Positions 20,889-30,066 of a stretch of 64,000 bases of DNA are shown here, piece by piece. The stretch spans positions 62,001 through 126,000 of the forward strand of contig NZ_WIAY01000006.1 in assembly GCF_009467805.1 (NCBI RefSeq), in the 5' to 3' direction. The notes under the pieces were generated by a model. The model was not told the origin of the DNA. It did not search any database and saw only the letters and a program-made list of their open reading frames with translations. Each line of letters starts with the position of its first letter. The first letter of the stretch is position 1. Position numbers and translations under genes: made by a program. The stretch comes from Stenotrophomonas nematodicola (GTDB lineage: Bacteria > Pseudomonadota > Gammaproteobacteria > Xanthomonadales > Xanthomonadaceae).

Positions 20889-21521
20889 ATGCGGAATCGG
20901 ACCGTCGCGCAGCGGGGCCGCATGATTGAGTGGACACCCCTGCCCCGCGCGTTCTACCAGCGTCACCCCACCGAGGTGGCACGGGACCTGCTCAACACGA
21001 TACTGCTGCGCGACGACGGACGTGCCGGGCGCATCGTGGAAGTGGAGGCCTACGCCGGCGACCAGGATCCGGCCGCGCATTCGTTCCGCGGCATGACCCC
21101 GCGTACGCGCACGATGTTCGGGGAGGCCGGGCATCTGTATGTCTACTTCACCTATGGCATGCACTGGGGCGCCAATGCGGTCTGCGGCGACATCGGCCAG
21201 GGCTGGGGCGTACTGCTGCGGGCGCTGGCGCCGCTGGCCGGGATCGATCGGATGCGCCAGGCCCGGGTCGCCGCCCGGCGCGATCGTGACCTGGCCAGTG
21301 GGCCGGGTCGCCTGTCGCAGGCGCTGGGCATCACCGGCGCACTGGACGGCACCGATCTGACCGACAGCGCCGGGCCCATCCGGATCGTCAGCGATGGCAT
21401 GCCGCCGCCCTCGCAGCCTGGTGTCGGCCCGCGCATCGGCATCCGCCGCGCCACGACGTTCCCCTGGCGCTGGCATGTTCCCGGCAATGACCATGTGTCC
21501 GGCCGCCGGCGTCCGGTTTGA
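20889..21521 (+). CDS. 3-methyladenine DNA glycosylase, AAG/MPG type
   Basis: A 210-residue DNA glycosylase of the mammalian AAG (MPG) family, which removes alkylated and deaminated purines. Family blocks: RDLLNTILLR, GRIVEVEAYAGDQDPAAHSFRGMTPRT (active-site glutamate in EVEAY), MFGEAGHLYVYFTYGMHW, LLRALAP, SGPGRLSQALGIT and a C-terminal PRIGIRRATTFPWRW. The ATG at 20889 has GAGGAG 7 bases upstream. It is divergent from the GIY-YIG-like gene. Confidence 0.93.
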   Translation: MRNRTVAQRGRMIEWTPLPRAFYQRHPTEVARDLLNTILLRDDGRAGRIVEVEAYAGDQDPAAHSFRGMTPRTRTMFGEAGHLYVYFTYGMHWGANAVCGDIGQGWGVLLRALAPLAGIDRMRQARVAARRDRDLASGPGRLSQALGITGALDGTDLTDSAGPIRIVSDGMPPPSQPGVGPRIGIRRATTFPWRWHVPGNDHVSGRRRPV

Positions 21522-21607
21522 CGACCGGTGCGACAGATCCACGCGCGTATTGCCGGGTCGCGCTACAGGACCGGGTAAACTGACGTCTTCTTTCACGGTG
21601 GATCACG

Positions 21608-22234
21608 ATGGGCCCGTTCGACCGCACTGCCCGTCTTCGTTGGCAAGCCGCGTCGCTGCTCGCTGCAGCGCCCGTGGCCGCCTTCGCGACAGGCGGCTCG
21701 CCGGCCTCGCCGGCCGCCACAGCGTCCTTGGCCTCGCGCACGGCCTTGGTGCAGGCGCTGCACGCGCGGTTGCTGGCGGGACACAGCGCGACCAGCACGC
21801 TGGAGACCTGGTGCGCCGAACAGGGCCTCGCCGACACGGCGAAGGTACGGGCGGTGCGCGTTGAGGGTGTCGTGCGCGATGCACCGCCCGAAGTGCGCGA
21901 AGCGCTGCAGGTCGAAGCCGATGTGCCGCTGCGCTACCGCCGTGTGCGCCTGGTCTGCGGCACCCGCGTGCTGTCCGAAGCGGACAACTGGTATGTCCCC
22001 GACCTGCTCACGTCCGCCATGAATGCCACGCTGGATGGCAGCGACGAACCATTTGGACGCGTGGTGAAGCCGCTTGGCTTCCAGCGCCAGACGCTGGGTG
22101 ATGCCACCTGCTGGCCCGACTGCGGCGAAGGCCCGCAGGCCACTGTGCTGGAGGTGCGCGCCGTGCTGCGCGACCACCGGCAGCGTCCTTTCAGTTACGT
22201 GATTGAACGCTACCTGCAGGGCGTGTTGCCCTGA
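21608..22234 (+). CDS. Chorismate lyase-like (UTRA-fold) exported protein
   Basis: A 208-residue protein with a likely N-terminal signal or anchor segment (WQAASLLAAAPVAAFA). The remainder resembles the chorismate lyase/UTRA fold: PEVREALQVEADVPLRYRRVRLVCGTRVLSEADNWYVPD, followed by LTSAMNATLDGSDEPFGRVVKPLGFQRQTL. The ubiquinone enzyme UbiC shares the GRRVRLLxxxxPLxxAxxxxP layout, but this protein would be outside the cytoplasm, so it is probably not UbiC. The function is not known. Confidence 0.65.
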   Translation: MGPFDRTARLRWQAASLLAAAPVAAFATGGSPASPAATASLASRTALVQALHARLLAGHSATSTLETWCAEQGLADTAKVRAVRVEGVVRDAPPEVREALQVEADVPLRYRRVRLVCGTRVLSEADNWYVPDLLTSAMNATLDGSDEPFGRVVKPLGFQRQTLGDATCWPDCGEGPQATVLEVRAVLRDHRQRPFSYVIERYLQGVLP

Positions 22235-22250
22235 TTTCTGGTGGGCAACC

Positions 22251-22955
22251 TTACCCGTGCCGGAGTGCCTTCGTCGGCACCAGCACCGCCCCCGCCTCCC
22301 TCACTTCCCGCTCCAGCGTGCGCAGGAATCCACTGAACCCCTGCGGCGCTTTCGACACCCGGCGTGCGCTGGTGGCCACCACGGGCCGTGCCAGCCAGGC
22401 GATGGTCGCGCCGGTGTTGCCGAGCATGTGGATGAGCGCAACGTCCTCGCCGGTGCGCAGCGGCGCGAACCCGCCGGCTGCCGTGTAGGCGGTGGCGCGC
22501 ATGCCCAGGTTGGCGCCGTGGATATGCGCGTGTCCGTCCCTGGCCAGCTCGCGGCAGGCGAAGGCCCTGCGCACGGCATCGGGATAGTCCAGCCAGTCCA
22601 CCACGTCCACCACGCCGCAGAACACATCCGCGCCGCAGCGGGTCTGCTGCCAGAGCCAATCCGCAGGCACGACCGAATCGGCGTCGGTACTGGCGATCCA
22701 GCGCGCGCCTTGGGAGAGCGCCACGGTCGCTGCCGCCGCCCGTGCCGCGCCGACGCAGCGGGCGTCCACCACCACCGTTGCAACCCCCTGGTCGGCGCAG
22801 ATCGAGGCGGTGTCGTCGCTGCAGTCATCCAGTGCCACCACCGTGAGCACCGCCTCGCCGCGCAGGCCAGGGTGGGCGGCCGCAAGCCGGACCGAGGCCA
22901 GGCAACGTGCAATGACCGGCGCCTCGTTGTGTGCCGGTACGATCACGGCGATCAC
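22251..22955 (-). CDS. Family 2 glycosyltransferase
   Basis: A 234-residue GT-A fold glycosyltransferase without membrane segments. VIAVIVPAHNEAPVIARCLAS is the nucleotide-binding start, VALDDCSDDTASICADQG follows, and ASTDADSVVPADWL carries the DxD metal motif. The GTG at 22955 overlaps the stop of the upstream methyltransferase (GTGA), so it is the last gene of a four-gene operon with an acyl-CoA dehydrogenase, PIG-L deacetylase and methyltransferase. The donor and acceptor are unknown. Confidence 0.82.
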   Translation of the reverse strand: MIAVIVPAHNEAPVIARCLASVRLAAAHPGLRGEAVLTVVALDDCSDDTASICADQGVATVVVDARCVGAARAAAATVALSQGARWIASTDADSVVPADWLWQQTRCGADVFCGVVDVVDWLDYPDAVRRAFACRELARDGHAHIHGANLGMRATAYTAAGGFAPLRTGEDVALIHMLGNTGATIAWLARPVVATSARRVSKAPQGFSGFLRTLEREVREAGAVLVPTKALRHG

Positions 22956-23539
22956 CGCAGCCCCTCCCACGCAGCAACGCTGGTGGCGCGTGCACTCCAC
23001 CCCTGCAGCAGCAGATCGGCGTCCTGATAGGTAAACGCTTCCACCAGGTGTTCCGAGAGCGCGCCGTGCACGTCTTCGGTGGTGCTGCGTGCCGCGTCGA
23101 ACGGTGGCCGCCAGTGGCAGGCCAGCAACAGGCCATCGTCGGTGAGGCTGTGGCGCAGCTGCCGCGCCATCTGCTGCAGCGCCGATGACGGCAGGTAGTA
23201 GCCGACTTCGCTGACCACGATCAGGTCGAAGCGGCCGGAAGGCCAGTCCTGCGGATGGGTGGCCCGCTCCAGGCGCACCTGCGGCCATGCCCGCGTCGAT
23301 ACCGCCGCGTCGGCCAGCGCATCGGCACTGATGTCTGTCCCCAGCAGCGCGTCGCACCGCGCCGCCAGCGCTGCCGTAAGCACGCCGTTGGAGCAGCCCA
23401 GCTCCCACGCACAGGCGTATCGCCTTCGCGGCAGGCAGGCCAGCGTAAGCGCGCGCTTGCGGGCCTCGTACCACCGGCTGCGGTAGTGGAACGGGTCCGG
23501 CTGCTGGTACAACGCATCGAAATAGGCCGCCGTGCTCAT
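22952..23539 (-). CDS. NodS-like SAM-dependent methyltransferase
   Basis: A 195-residue class I methyltransferase. MSTAAYFDALYQQPDPFHYRSRWYEARKR is the NodS-like start; the SAM motif is ACAWELGCSNGVLTAALAARC, followed by LLGTDISADALADA and GRFDLIVVSEVGYYL. NodS N-methylates a deacetylated glucosamine during Nod-factor synthesis, which fits a PIG-L deacetylase immediately upstream; the analogy is inference. ATGA overlap upstream and GTGA overlap downstream couple it to its neighbours. Confidence 0.82.
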   Translation of the reverse strand: MSTAAYFDALYQQPDPFHYRSRWYEARKRALTLACLPRRRYACAWELGCSNGVLTAALAARCDALLGTDISADALADAAVSTRAWPQVRLERATHPQDWPSGRFDLIVVSEVGYYLPSSALQQMARQLRHSLTDDGLLLACHWRPPFDAARSTTEDVHGALSEHLVEAFTYQDADLLLQGWSARATSVAAWEGLR

Positions 23540-24294
23540 CCGATCAACACCTCGAAAGGACGGCGGAAGCGCGCCGTGACGTGTTCGGGAAGAATGGGTG
23601 CACAGGCCAGTCCGTCTACGGCGCCGGTCTGGGTGGCGAACGCGTCCAACGCGCGCTGCTTGCGGCGCAGCAAGGTGGCGCTGAGCGGAATGCGGGCGGC
23701 TGCCGACCACGGCGCCGTCATCGCGTGCGGGTCGAGCCAGTGCCACGCCCAGACCGGGTACTGCAGCACGTTGACGGCACGGGATGCTGCTGCCGCCAGC
23801 GCGGCCCGTCCGGTCGCGTCATGGTCCGGATGTGCATCGTGGATCCACGGCGCCACCAGCAGATCGCCAGCCACAAGTTGCGCGGCCAGCGCCGCGGCCA
23901 GGTCCGCCTCATGTGTGGCAACAGCCCCGTCGGGTAGCGCCAGCGTGGTGACATGCGTGGCATCCATGCCCAGCAGCCGCATGGCATCGGCCAGCTCACG
24001 CCGGCGTGCATCGCGGAGTCGCGCGGCGGGCCACAAGGGCTGGTCGGTATAGCAGGCCTCGCCATCGGTGACCGACACCACGTGCACATCGATGTCCTGG
24101 TCCAGCGCCGCCTGCATCAGGCCGCCGCAACCAAGCACTTCATCGTCCGGATGGGGCGACACCACCACCAGCCGGCGTATGTCGGCCAGGACCGCGCCGG
24201 CCTCCCTGTCGGGCAGCGCGCGCAGCCAGCCGCTGCGGTCCCAGTCGACCTCGCGGTTGCCCGGCCCGCTGATGGGCACGGTCACAGTGTCCAC
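23536..24294 (-). CDS. PIG-L (LmbE-type) deacetylase
   Basis: A 252-residue zinc N-deacetylase. PHPDDE (about residues 47-52) supplies zinc ligands and the catalytic aspartate, and HPDHDATGR supplies the second part of the site. The family deacetylates GlcNAc-type sugars (GlcNAc-PI, MshB, BshB, or aminoglycan intermediates). The GTG at 24294 has GGAGG 4-5 bases upstream and overlaps the end of the acyl-CoA dehydrogenase gene by 13 bases; a second GTG at 24285 would form a four-base overlap. Confidence 0.88.
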   Translation of the reverse strand: MDTVTVPISGPGNREVDWDRSGWLRALPDREAGAVLADIRRLVVVSPHPDDEVLGCGGLMQAALDQDIDVHVVSVTDGEACYTDQPLWPAARLRDARRRELADAMRLLGMDATHVTTLALPDGAVATHEADLAAALAAQLVAGDLLVAPWIHDAHPDHDATGRAALAAAASRAVNVLQYPVWAWHWLDPHAMTAPWSAAARIPLSATLLRRKQRALDAFATQTGAVDGLACAPILPEHVTARFRRPFEVLIG

Positions 24295-25280
24295 GGTCCC
24301 TCCTGGGCGTGGACGGCTCGCCCCAGTTCGGCCCAGTCACGATCGCCGTGGCTTTGTCGAATGAAGACCGTCAGGTCGCTCCAGCGCGCGGCGTGCCCGG
24401 CCTCCAGGCACATCGGTGCCGGTCCGAGCGCGCGGCCCACCGCATCGAGCACCTGTACGCAGGTACGCTCCACCACGCTGCGCACACGGATCACATCGGC
24501 CTGGTGCGGCTGGGAAGGCATGGCATCGATCCATGTCGCCAGCTCACGCAGCAGCGCCGCTGACGCCTGCAGGCCCATGTCGACCCGACCGAGCAGCGCG
24601 GCGATCTGCGCATCGCCGGTCACACGCGGCGAGCGCTGCAGCGGTGCAGCCAGCGCCACCGCCGCGCCGTACCAGCACGCCGCGATGCCCGCGCCACCGT
24701 GCCAGAAGCCCGGCCGGGACAGGTACGTGCCCGGTTTGCCGACCGGCTCGGCGGGGACGGCGGCGAACTGCACGGTACCGCTGGGAATGCCGCCCATGCC
24801 GGTTGCGTGCCAGGTCAGCGGTTGCGGGTGCATGCCTTTCGCATCGGCGCGCACGCGGACCAGCTGCGTGCCTTCTTGGCAGCGCGCCGTCACCAGCGCC
24901 TCATCCACCAGGCCGGCACCGGAGCACCACGGCTTGCTGCCACTGACGGTGCCCGTGGCGGGATCGAACGACAACGTCGCCTGCGGCCCTTCGGCAGCCC
25001 ACACCGCCGCCAGCGTGCCTTCCGTCAACGGCGGCGCGTGCAGGTCGGCCAGAATCGCCTGCGCGTCGTAGTGGGCCTCCATCACCTTGGCCACGCACAG
25101 ATCGCGCGCAGCAATGGCCCCGAGGGCGCGCCAGCGCTCCAGCGTGTGGCCGCGCCCGGGCAGCGGCAGCGACGGTTGCCGCGCGAGCACGTCGCGGGCA
25201 TCAGCCTCCAGCGCGGGGGCTGCGTGTCCAGCGCGCCGATCCATGTCAAGAGGGGCAGTCGCGATGGCGGGGGCCTGCAT
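24282..25280 (-). CDS. Acyl-CoA dehydrogenase-family flavoprotein
   Basis: A 332-residue protein with the middle and C-terminal acyl-CoA dehydrogenase domains: LSFDPATGTVSGSKPWCSGAGLVDEALVTAR (FAD-facing beta domain) and a helical half including GFWHGGAGIAACWYGAAVALAAP. It is shorter than typical dehydrogenases (about 380), the N-terminal helical domain being reduced. No clear catalytic glutamate could be assigned. As the first gene of an operon with deacetylase, methyltransferase and glycosyltransferase it may modify an acyl or amino-sugar intermediate; this is inferred. Confidence 0.78.
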   Translation of the reverse strand: MQAPAIATAPLDMDRRAGHAAPALEADARDVLARQPSLPLPGRGHTLERWRALGAIAARDLCVAKVMEAHYDAQAILADLHAPPLTEGTLAAVWAAEGPQATLSFDPATGTVSGSKPWCSGAGLVDEALVTARCQEGTQLVRVRADAKGMHPQPLTWHATGMGGIPSGTVQFAAVPAEPVGKPGTYLSRPGFWHGGAGIAACWYGAAVALAAPLQRSPRVTGDAQIAALLGRVDMGLQASAALLRELATWIDAMPSQPHQADVIRVRSVVERTCVQVLDAVGRALGPAPMCLEAGHAARWSDLTVFIRQSHGDRDWAELGRAVHAQEGPWTL

Positions 25281-25526
25281 GGTCGAACACCGTTGAGGAT
25301 GGAGCGTCCATACATACCGGCGCGTGCGTGGCAGATCAGTGACCGGTATGTGCGCGTCGCGTGTTTGGCCCCTGGGGTGCCGTACGGTTCATGAACGCGG
25401 GCACACGGCCGGTCATTCCCGCAGTCCATCTATCGAAACAAGCGTGCACAAAAGGCCTGCTCTATCATGGAGCCCGATAGAGGCCCGCTCTGGGCCAGTA
25501 CCCCACGCACGCAGGCAGTATCAAGG

Positions 25527-28328
25527 ATGGCAATCGATTGGCGCCCCTCTGGTTGGGGCAGGCTTCTGACTCGATCCCCGCATTGGTGGCTTCGCCTGGA
25601 CGGCGACCACGTCGAGCTCAGCATCGATGGGCAGCGTCACCGGGAGTTCCTCACGGATGCGCATCGGGTGCAGGTGATGCCGGGTGTGCTCTGGTCGCGC
25701 GTGGCCGTGGAGCGCGATGCGGGCCCCTGGCTGTCCGTCGATGGCCTGCCGAACGCCCACGGTGTCCAGCTCGCCTCGGCCATCGACGTAGTGCTTCACG
25801 AACGCCGCAGGCGTGAGCGCAAAGCGCTGTTCGACACGGTGCTGGGCCAGATCCTCACCTGGTTGGGCGCTGCCCGCGCCCTGATCGACGCGGGCGACCG
25901 CGGCCGTCGGTGGATTACCCACGAAGAGCAGGCCGCCCTCCTTGACGCCCGGCCCGTCCTGCCCGTGGCCGCGCCGGATCTGGAACCGCTGTTCCTCGAC
26001 GCGGAGATACACGGCGACCTGCAGTCCCCACCCCATCAGCGCGCCCTGTCTGCCCTGCACGACTGGACACTGGACTGGCCGGCGGTGATCGCCCACGCCA
26101 ACGAGGGCATGACCACCCGCGAACTGGTCCTGGCCAAAGACCTCCTGGACAAGGTCGAAAGCCAGCCGCTCACCGAAGAGCAGGCCCGTGCGGTGATCTG
26201 CTTTGACAACCGGGTACAGGTCGTCGCATCGGCCGGCTCGGGAAAGACGTCCACGATGGTCGCCAAGGCCGCCTATGCGATTGACCGCGGTTTCGTCGCG
26301 CCCGAACGGATCGTCATGCTGGCGTTCAACAAGGATGCCGCCAACGAACTGCAGGAACGTGCGCAGCGCTCCTTCGCCCGTCTGGGCATGGCCGACACCG
26401 TGGTCGAAGCCCGCACATTCCATGCACTGGGCCTGGCCATCATTGCCAAGGCCACCGGTCGCAAGCCGGACATTCCCGCCTGGGCCGTCGACGCCGCGCA
26501 GGGCTTCCACAAGCTCACCGAGCTGGTGGACGACCTCAAGGACCGCTCCACCCGTTTCCGCACCCAGTGGGACATGTTCCGGCTGGTGTTCGGCCGCGAC
26601 CTTCCGCCGTTGGGCGAGGACATGCTGGCCGATGGCTACGACCGCGAAGGCAAGCCCTACATCCGCACGCTGCAGGGCGAGCGGGTCAAAAGCATGGAAG
26701 AGTGCGTCATTGCCGACTGGCTGTTCTACAACGGCGTGAGCTACGAGTACGAACGTCCGTACGAGTTCGATACCGCCACCGACGCCCACCGCCAGTACCG
26801 GCCGGACTTCTACTATCCCGACGCCGCCCTGTATCACGAGCATTTCGCGCTGGATGCCAATGGCCAACCGCCCCGGCATTTCGCCGGTTACATGGACGGC
26901 ATGGTCTGGAAACGCGAGGAACATGCCCGGCGCGGTACCGCACTGGCCGAAACCACGTCCTTCGGGCTTCGCAGTGGCCATGCCCTGGACTACCTTACCG
27001 ACCGGCTCAGCGCCTCCCGCGTGGCGCTTGACCCCAATCCGGATCGCGAACTGCCCGACGACGGCGCCAAGCCGATGCCCGATTCGGATCTGATCGGCCT
27101 GATGCGCACGTTCATCGCCCATGCCAAGAGCAACTGCCTGTCGCTCGATGACATGGCCGCCCGCCTGCAGCAGATGCCCGAGGACCACTTCAAGGAACGC
27201 CACCGCCGCTTCCTGGAGATCGCCGGCCCGGTAATGCAGGCGTGGGACAACGCCCTGACCGACGAGAAGAGCATCGACTTCGAGGACATGCTGAACATGG
27301 CGGCCAGCCTGCTGGAGCAGGACCGGTATGCGTCGCCCTACGACCTGGTGATGGCCGACGAGTTCCAGGACGCGTCCCGCGCACGTGCCCGCCTCTGCCG
27401 CGCGCTGGTGAAGCAGCCCGGCAGGTTCCTGTTTGCGGTCGGCGACGACTGGCAGTCGATCAACCGCTTCGCCGGCGCCGACGTCTCGGTCATGACCGGC
27501 TTCCGCGACTGGATGGGGCAAGGCCAGGTGCTCAAACTCGAGCAGACCTTCCGCTGCCCGCAAGCCCTGTGCGACATCTCAAGCCGCTTCATCGGCAGGA
27601 ATCCAGCCCAGATCGACAAGGTCGTCCGCTCGGTTACCCCGGCGCACGGGCCGGTACTGCTGGCCTTCCAGCTTGCCAAGCGCGACGAGGTGCCTGACGG
27701 GGTGCGGCAGTACCTGGCGGCACTGCACCAGCAACTGCTCGCCGGCGAGATTCCCCGCGGTCGAAACGGCCGCGTCTCGGTGTTCGTGCTCGGCCGCTAC
27801 CGGTCCGACCGCAGCGTCGTGCCTGCCGATTGGAAGAGCGCCTTCGGCAGCACGATGGACATCGAGTTTCTCACCGCCCATCGCTCCAAGGGCAGGGAAG
27901 CCGACTACGTGATCCTGCCGGGCATGGTCAACCGTGGCTTCCCCAGCCTGCGTTCGGACGATCCGGTGCTGTCGCTGGCGATGCCCACCGGCGACACCTA
28001 CCCGCTGAGCGAAGAGCGTCGACTGTTCTATGTCGCCCTCACCCGCGCCCGGCGCACCGTTGCGCTGTTCACGCTGCTGGGAAAGAACTCACCCTTCCTG
28101 GACGAACTGGTCAAGGACGGCGCCGTCAAAATCACCGGCGTCACCGGCATTCCCGTCACGGAAGAGCGCTGCCCGGTATGCAAGGTCGGCGTATTCGTGG
28201 ACCGGACCGGGCCGCACGGGCCGTTCAAGTCCTGCTCCAGTTATCCGGCGTGTCACAACAAGCCGAGATCGAAGGGGCAGTGGCCACGCGCCGTGCAGAG
28301 CGCGACATCCGGAACGATACAGCGCTGA
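25527..28328 (+). CDS. UvrD/Rep-type helicase (helicase IV-like) with nuclease-like insert and zinc finger
   Basis: A 933-residue SF1A helicase. The N-terminus (RPSGWGRLLTRSPHWWLRL) resembles the HelD (helicase IV) N-domain. Walker A is ASAGSGKTS (about residue 235-242), Walker B is LVMADEFQDASRARARL, and motif VI is ALTRARRTVALF. Between helicase blocks is an insert with IADWLFYNGVSYEYERPYEF and RPDFYYPDAALYHEHFAL, the shape of a VSR/PD-(D/E)xK nuclease but with the usual lysine not evident. The C-terminus has a topoisomerase-type zinc finger (CPVCKVG ... CSSYPACHN). The ATG at 25527 gives the HelD-like start; an upstream ATG at 25467 overlaps a -10-like TATCAT. Confidence 0.88.
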   Translation: MAIDWRPSGWGRLLTRSPHWWLRLDGDHVELSIDGQRHREFLTDAHRVQVMPGVLWSRVAVERDAGPWLSVDGLPNAHGVQLASAIDVVLHERRRRERKALFDTVLGQILTWLGAARALIDAGDRGRRWITHEEQAALLDARPVLPVAAPDLEPLFLDAEIHGDLQSPPHQRALSALHDWTLDWPAVIAHANEGMTTRELVLAKDLLDKVESQPLTEEQARAVICFDNRVQVVASAGSGKTSTMVAKAAYAIDRGFVAPERIVMLAFNKDAANELQERAQRSFARLGMADTVVEARTFHALGLAIIAKATGRKPDIPAWAVDAAQGFHKLTELVDDLKDRSTRFRTQWDMFRLVFGRDLPPLGEDMLADGYDREGKPYIRTLQGERVKSMEECVIADWLFYNGVSYEYERPYEFDTATDAHRQYRPDFYYPDAALYHEHFALDANGQPPRHFAGYMDGMVWKREEHARRGTALAETTSFGLRSGHALDYLTDRLSASRVALDPNPDRELPDDGAKPMPDSDLIGLMRTFIAHAKSNCLSLDDMAARLQQMPEDHFKERHRRFLEIAGPVMQAWDNALTDEKSIDFEDMLNMAASLLEQDRYASPYDLVMADEFQDASRARARLCRALVKQPGRFLFAVGDDWQSINRFAGADVSVMTGFRDWMGQGQVLKLEQTFRCPQALCDISSRFIGRNPAQIDKVVRSVTPAHGPVLLAFQLAKRDEVPDGVRQYLAALHQQLLAGEIPRGRNGRVSVFVLGRYRSDRSVVPADWKSAFGSTMDIEFLTAHRSKGREADYVILPGMVNRGFPSLRSDDPVLSLAMPTGDTYPLSEERRLFYVALTRARRTVALFTLLGKNSPFLDELVKDGAVKITGVTGIPVTEERCPVCKVGVFVDRTGPHGPFKSCSSYPACHNKPRSKGQWPRAVQSATSGTIQR

Positions 28329-28427
28329 CGCTCCCGTTTTCCCCGACCATTCAGTAGCGATGGAGCGAGGAAATGCGGGGGCGATCAGACGGGTCCTTGA
28401 GACGCCGGAGGCTTCCGCAGCTAGGCA

Positions 28428-29798
28428 CTAATTGAGCGCGAACGTGACCGGCACGCTCACCCGTCCTGCCATGCCAACCCCGTTCTCCTGCGCCGGGTTG
28501 AACCGCCATTTCCGCGCGGCTTCCATTGCCGCCCTGTCCAGGTCACGGTTGCCCGACGTTTTTGCGATGGCCACGCTGGTGACCGCGCCGTCGGCGGAGA
28601 CATCCACGGTCAGCGTCACTTGGCCTTCTATCCCGGCACGGAACGCGGCAGGCGGATACCGCGGGGGATTCATGCTCTTGGACGTCGCGTCCACCGTGGC
28701 TTCACTGCGGGACCGGGTCGGCTGGGATGCCTCCTCGGCGGAAGGAGAGGCCGATGCCGCCGGCGCGGAGGCCGTCGCAGGCGCCTGGGCCGGCTCGCCC
28801 CGGTCTCGCCGCATCTGCGCGCGGGCCTCGGCGACCACGTCCGACGGACACCCCTTCTGCGCCGCTTCTTTTGCCGCCTTGCCAAGGAACTCGCACGCGC
28901 TCTGGTCGCCCTTGCCGCCCATGCAGTAGTCGTTGGCCAGCAACGACGATTTGGCAAGCGACAGGCATTCCTCGTGAAGCGCCTCTGCCGGCGTCCTCGT
29001 GGTCACGGCACACCCTTCCATGACCTTGTTGGCCACCCAGCCGGCGATATCGCGGCAGGCAGCAAAGTTGCCCGACTTGCAGTTGGAACGCGCCTCTTCC
29101 TCGCCCTTCGCAATCACTTCGCACGTGCCACCGGCCGCGGCCGGCGCCTCCTGCGGCGGCTCGCCGGCCACCTCGGCAACATCTGCGGCCGCACTGGCGG
29201 CGATGCCGCTGGCAGGCGCCTCTTGCTCGAGCGGCGCACCGGATTCGATCATGTCCGCCAGAAGAATGTGATTGAGCCTGCCACCCACAGTGGCGATACC
29301 GAAGCCGCACACCGGCACGCCGCGCGTACCGAACATGGGCGACTCCCTGCCACCGGTCACCAGCTGACCCTCGGCGATGCGCCGGTTGATGACGGCGCTG
29401 CTGTTCGGCGACCACACCTCGTAGGCCGATGCGCCGACGTTGACCGTGCCCACGGAAAGGCTGTCGCCATTTACCCGGACGGTACGGCCAAACTGCGTTG
29501 CGACGCCGTCGAAGAACACCGCCTCGCCGGCCTTCAGCGGCCCGGGTTCGCTGGCGAGATCCCGTCGGCCCACCGATGCGTCCAGCGCACCGGAGGTGGT
29601 CGCGCTGACGAAGTGGATCTTCATCTCCAGGCAGGTCTTGCTGGCACCGTCGTTGGCGTTGGGATACGCCTCCAGGTACGCATCCAGGTGCTGCTCGATC
29701 GCGGCGAGGTCCGGATTCTCTTCAAGCCCCTTCTTCTGCGCGCACCCGACAGCCAGCATTGCAACAGCGAAAACAACCACATTCCGCATGGACCGCAT
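28428..29798 (-). CDS. TonB C-terminal-domain lipoprotein
   Basis: A 456-residue protein with a lipoprotein signal (VVVFAVAMLAVGC, lipobox LAVGC). A long middle region of several hundred residues is Ala/Glu/Pro-rich, with cysteines spread over a segment around residues 230-340 (EVIAKGEEEARSNCKSGNFAACRDI). The C-terminal about 85 residues are a TonB_C domain: NPPRYPPAAFRAGIEGQVTLTVDVSADGAVTSVAIAKTSG and AMEAARKWRFNPA. It is probably anchored in a membrane facing the periplasm; whether it is an energy transducer or a structural protein is open. AGGGGG precedes the ATG at 29798. Confidence 0.8.
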   Translation of the reverse strand: MRSMRNVVVFAVAMLAVGCAQKKGLEENPDLAAIEQHLDAYLEAYPNANDGASKTCLEMKIHFVSATTSGALDASVGRRDLASEPGPLKAGEAVFFDGVATQFGRTVRVNGDSLSVGTVNVGASAYEVWSPNSSAVINRRIAEGQLVTGGRESPMFGTRGVPVCGFGIATVGGRLNHILLADMIESGAPLEQEAPASGIAASAAADVAEVAGEPPQEAPAAAGGTCEVIAKGEEEARSNCKSGNFAACRDIAGWVANKVMEGCAVTTRTPAEALHEECLSLAKSSLLANDYCMGGKGDQSACEFLGKAAKEAAQKGCPSDVVAEARAQMRRDRGEPAQAPATASAPAASASPSAEEASQPTRSRSEATVDATSKSMNPPRYPPAAFRAGIEGQVTLTVDVSADGAVTSVAIAKTSGNRDLDRAAMEAARKWRFNPAQENGVGMAGRVSVPVTFALN

Positions 29799-30066
29799 GA
29801 AACCCCCTGTTGTACTGATGACCAACGCTCATGTGCGCGCCAATCATCCACATCGCATTGCAGCGCAATGCTTCCTTTGAACCCTCCAACGCACGCATGT
29901 CCTCTGGGCTCGAGACGGCCCCACGGGTCCATGAATGCCCCTCCCGCACTACGTCGTCCTTACGGGCAGAGGATTCTACTTCGGAATGTTCACCTTGCTG
30001 ACGGCCCCCTGTGCAACCGCCGACGTACGCCATCCCCGGCTGGCGGCGCTGGACATACGTCACCCG

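Noticed and set aside
25521-27563. 680-codon open frame opposite the helicase gene
   Set aside because: Antisense shadow of a helicase with all its motifs in the other frame.
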